Part shown: one piece after another, positions 5,666 through 6,978 of the stretch
Layout: each line of letters starts with the position of its first letter
Position numbering within the stretch: the first letter of the stretch is position 1
The notes under the pieces: generated by a model
Databases searched by the model: none
The model's input: only the letters and a program-made list of their open reading frames with translations
What the model was told of the DNA's origin: nothing
Position numbers and translations under genes: made by a program
Source: JAZGBC01 sp036444495
GTDB taxonomy: Bacteria; Pseudomonadota; Alphaproteobacteria; Kiloniellales; J153
Reading direction: 5' to 3'
Length of the DNA stretch: 6,978 nt
Assembly: GCA_036444495.1 (NCBI GenBank)
Contig: JAZGBC010000007.1
Location: forward strand, 1 to 6,978

Positions 5666-5760
5666 GTTTAGACTAAATAACATTAACTTTATACGTTAAC
5701 TATTCACTTAACTATATTTTACATGAAAAAATAAATACTTACCTAACCGGCTTAACAATT
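5641..5760. other. AT-rich island upstream of mlaC
   Basis: Hand count gives 29 G/C in 120 bases (24%), falling to 17 in 90 (19%) at 5651-5740, against roughly 65-72% in the coding DNA around it. It holds the mlaC promoter and the GTTAA repeats. There is no ORF, tRNA or inverted repeat of transposon type within it. Likely uses are an UP element plus activator or nucleoid-protein sites; a foreign remnant or replication-type element is possible but unsupported by neighbouring genes. Confidence 0.65.
5683..5712 (-). repeat. Array of three GTTAA repeats spaced 12-13 bp
   Basis: On the plus strand TTAAC occurs at 5683-5687, 5696-5700 and 5708-5712. Read on the mlaC strand these are AGTTAAT, AGTTAAC and AGTTAAG, in imperfect 12-13 bp units. 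A fourth TTAAC lies at 5752-5756 and a related CTAAC at 5743-5747. Relative to the predicted transcription start they sit near -53, -66 and -78, a usual place for activator sites. Spacers between TTAA cores are 9 and 8 nt, so this is not the CtrA consensus of TTAA-N7-TTAA. Confidence 0.45.
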
Positions 5761-5765
5761 AGTAT

Positions 5766-5920
5766 CTGATTGCGGCTGGAAGTACCTATCCTTTGGCCGG
5801 ACCGTACGGATTCCGCCGCCTCCGGACCGCCGGCCGGATCGAATATGGTTAAGAGAAGCCTAAGCACCGGTCGCCGCCTGCGCCTCAGAGACGCGCGGGC
5901 GGGCCTTGCGCTCGCTGGTA
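5766..5920. other. GC-rich spacer downstream of the hydrolase gene with short repeats
   Basis: No gene is supported. CCGGACCG occurs twice as a direct repeat (5797-5804 and 5822-5829), and GGCCGG (5795-5800) pairs with CCGGCC (5830-5835) as an inverted repeat enclosing it. CGGATTCCG at 5807-5815 is a small palindrome. This may form a stem acting on transcripts of the hydrolase gene that ends at 5921, but no T run follows on the minus strand. A short open frame here on the plus strand has no ribosome site or family features. Confidence 0.35.
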
Positions 5921-6978
5921 TTAGCCTCCGGCGGCCGAGAGCACCGCGTGCAGCAGCACGTTGCAGCCCGCCGCCAGGTCTTCGGGCGTCGCACTTTCGG
6001 CCTCGTTGTGGCTGAGCCCGTCCTTGCAGGGCACGAAGATCATGCCCGTGGGGGCCGCCTTGCTCAGGTAGCAGGCATCGTGCCCGGCGCCGGAGACGAT
6101 ATCCCGGTGCCCGTAACCCTGCGCCACGGCCCCCTGGCGCACAGCGGCCACGCAGTACTCGTCGAAGGCGATGGGGGCGAAGTACAGGATCTCCTCCATA
6201 GCGCAGGTGAGGCCGGCTTCCTGCGCGATCCCCTCGAAGGCCACGCGCAACGCCTCGGCCATGTCGGCGAGCGTCCCGTCCTCCGGGTGGCGCAGGTCGA
6301 CCGTGAAGAAGACCTGGCCGGGGATGGTGTTGCGCGAATTCGGGCTGACCTCGAGCATGCCCACGGTGGTCACGGCGTGCGGCGGATGGGCGGCGGCCAA
6401 GCGCTCAACCTCGGCCACCATGCGGGCGGCGCCCGCGAGCGCGTCCTTGCGCCGGTTCATGGGCGTCGTTCCGGCGTGAGATTCCGCCCCCGTCACGGTC
6501 ACCTCGAACCAGCGCTGCCCCTGGGCCCCAGTGACAACGCCGATGGGCTTGCCCTCGGCCTCCAGAATCGGTCCCTGTTCGATGTGCGCCTCGAAATAGG
6601 CCTTGACCTCACGCCCGCCACAGGGGACGTCGCCCAGGTAGCCGATGCGCGCCAACTCCTCGCCCAGGGTCTTGCCGTCCGGGTCGCGGATCGCGTGGGC
6701 ATAGTCCAGTTCGAACAGCCCGGCAAAGACTCCCGAAGCGGTCATGGCCGGGGCGAAGCGCGCGCCCTCCTCGTTGGTCCAGACCACGGCCTCGACCGGG
6801 GCGTCGGTCTCGATGCCGTGATCGTTGAGGGTGCGAATCACCTCCAAGCCGGCGAGCACGCCATAGACCCCGTCGAACCTGCCGCCGGTGGGCTGGGTAT
6901 CCAGATGGCTGCCGGTCATGACCGCGGGCAGGCTCTCGTCGCGCCCCGGGCGGTGGGCGAAGATGTTGCCCATGGCGT
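5921..6978 (-). CDS. M20-family Zn-dependent amidohydrolase (HyuC/AllC type), 5' end outside window
   Basis: A cytosolic dimetal enzyme that hydrolyses an N-carbamoyl or related amide; N-carbamoyl-L-amino acid hydrolase, beta-ureidopropionase of pyrimidine breakdown and allantoate amidohydrolase are the main options. Residues are numbered from the Met codon at 6973, which is internal: the codon before it is Ala and the frame is still open at the window edge. Predicted metal ligands are all present: H23 in GSHLDT, D34 in FDGVYG, E69 in NEEGARF, H130 in HIEQGP and H322 in LSHNE. The dimerisation domain at about 147-268 carries SHAGTTPM (165-172) and RNTIPG (214-219), likely substrate contacts. 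SGAGHDA (294-300) is the conserved C-terminal motif. About 350 residues are visible of the usual 410-420, so some 60 are missing. The N-terminal context reads Ala-Met-Gly-Asn, as expected for this family. It runs in the same direction as mlaC but 421 bp away, and appears functionally unrelated to it. Substrate cannot be settled without the upstream neighbours. Confidence 0.93.
   Translation of the reverse strand, partial: AMGNIFAHRPGRDESLPAVMTGSHLDTQPTGGRFDGVYGVLAGLEVIRTLNDHGIETDAPVEAVVWTNEEGARFAPAMTASGVFAGLFELDYAHAIRDPDGKTLGEELARIGYLGDVPCGGREVKAYFEAHIEQGPILEAEGKPIGVVTGAQGQRWFEVTVTGAESHAGTTPMNRRKDALAGAARMVAEVERLAAAHPPHAVTTVGMLEVSPNSRNTIPGQVFFTVDLRHPEDGTLADMAEALRVAFEGIAQEAGLTCAMEEILYFAPIAFDEYCVAAVRQGAVAQGYGHRDIVSGAGHDACYLSKAAPTGMIFVPCKDGLSHNEAESATPEDLAAGCNVLLHAVLSAAGG

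Noticed and set aside
5683..5712. CtrA-type binding site TTAA-N7-TTAA in the AT-rich island
   Set aside because: The spacers between successive TTAA cores are 9 and 8 nt, not 7, so the consensus is not met.
5641..5760. Replication origin in the AT-rich island
   Set aside because: No DnaA boxes were found and none of the usual origin neighbours (dnaA, hemE, parAB, repABC) is present.
5770..6015. Plus-strand 81-codon frame across the end of the hydrolase gene
   Set aside because: No ribosome site, Arg/Pro/Ala-rich translation and overlap with a well-supported minus-strand gene.

Overview
The window is GC-rich DNA (about 72% in a hand-counted stretch of the first gene) and most resembles an alphaproteobacterium of the Rhodospirillales/Kiloniellales kind. 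This guess rests on GC content, codon use and the gene families present (an RCK_C-containing SLC13 permease, an alphaproteobacterial-looking MlaC, a HyuC-type amidohydrolase). No rRNA, tRNA, CRISPR array, phage gene or insertion sequence was seen.

Layout. Positions 1-1449 (+) hold the 3' part of an SLC13/DASS-type permease with two internal RCK_C domains. A 207-bp gap follows without a convincing gene. Positions 1657-4168 (+) form a tight three-gene operon in which every product carries a lipoprotein signal: an unrecognised 251-aa lipoprotein, an M48 zinc metalloprotease with C-terminal TPR-like helices, and an unrecognised 189-aa lipoprotein. Both junctions are 4-bp ATGA overlaps. The operon is flanked convergently by a minus-strand pair: mlaC (4834-5499) and, after it, a gene for a secreted Sel1-repeat protein (4211-4765). 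Upstream of mlaC is a 421-bp gap with a strikingly AT-rich island (24% GC over 120 bp), GTTAA repeats spaced 12-13 bp and a good sigma70-like promoter. The right edge (5921-6978, minus) is the 3' part of a HyuC/AllC-type M20 hydrolase whose start lies outside the window.

How the genes work together. Five of the seven genes encode predicted envelope proteins: three lipoproteins, periplasmic MlaC and an exported Sel1 protein. The three-lipoprotein operon looks like one functional unit. An outer-membrane-tethered M48 protease with TPRs recalls BepA/LoiP-type envelope quality control, and the two flanking lipoproteins could be partners or substrates. MlaC carries phospholipid between the outer and inner membranes, but no mlaFED or mlaA gene is visible here. 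The permease and the hydrolase are metabolic genes that appear unrelated to the rest.

The most interesting candidates are the lipoprotein/M48/lipoprotein operon, with no function I can name for its first and third genes, and the AT-rich repeat-bearing control region of mlaC. All similarity calls were made by eye from motifs, without a database search.
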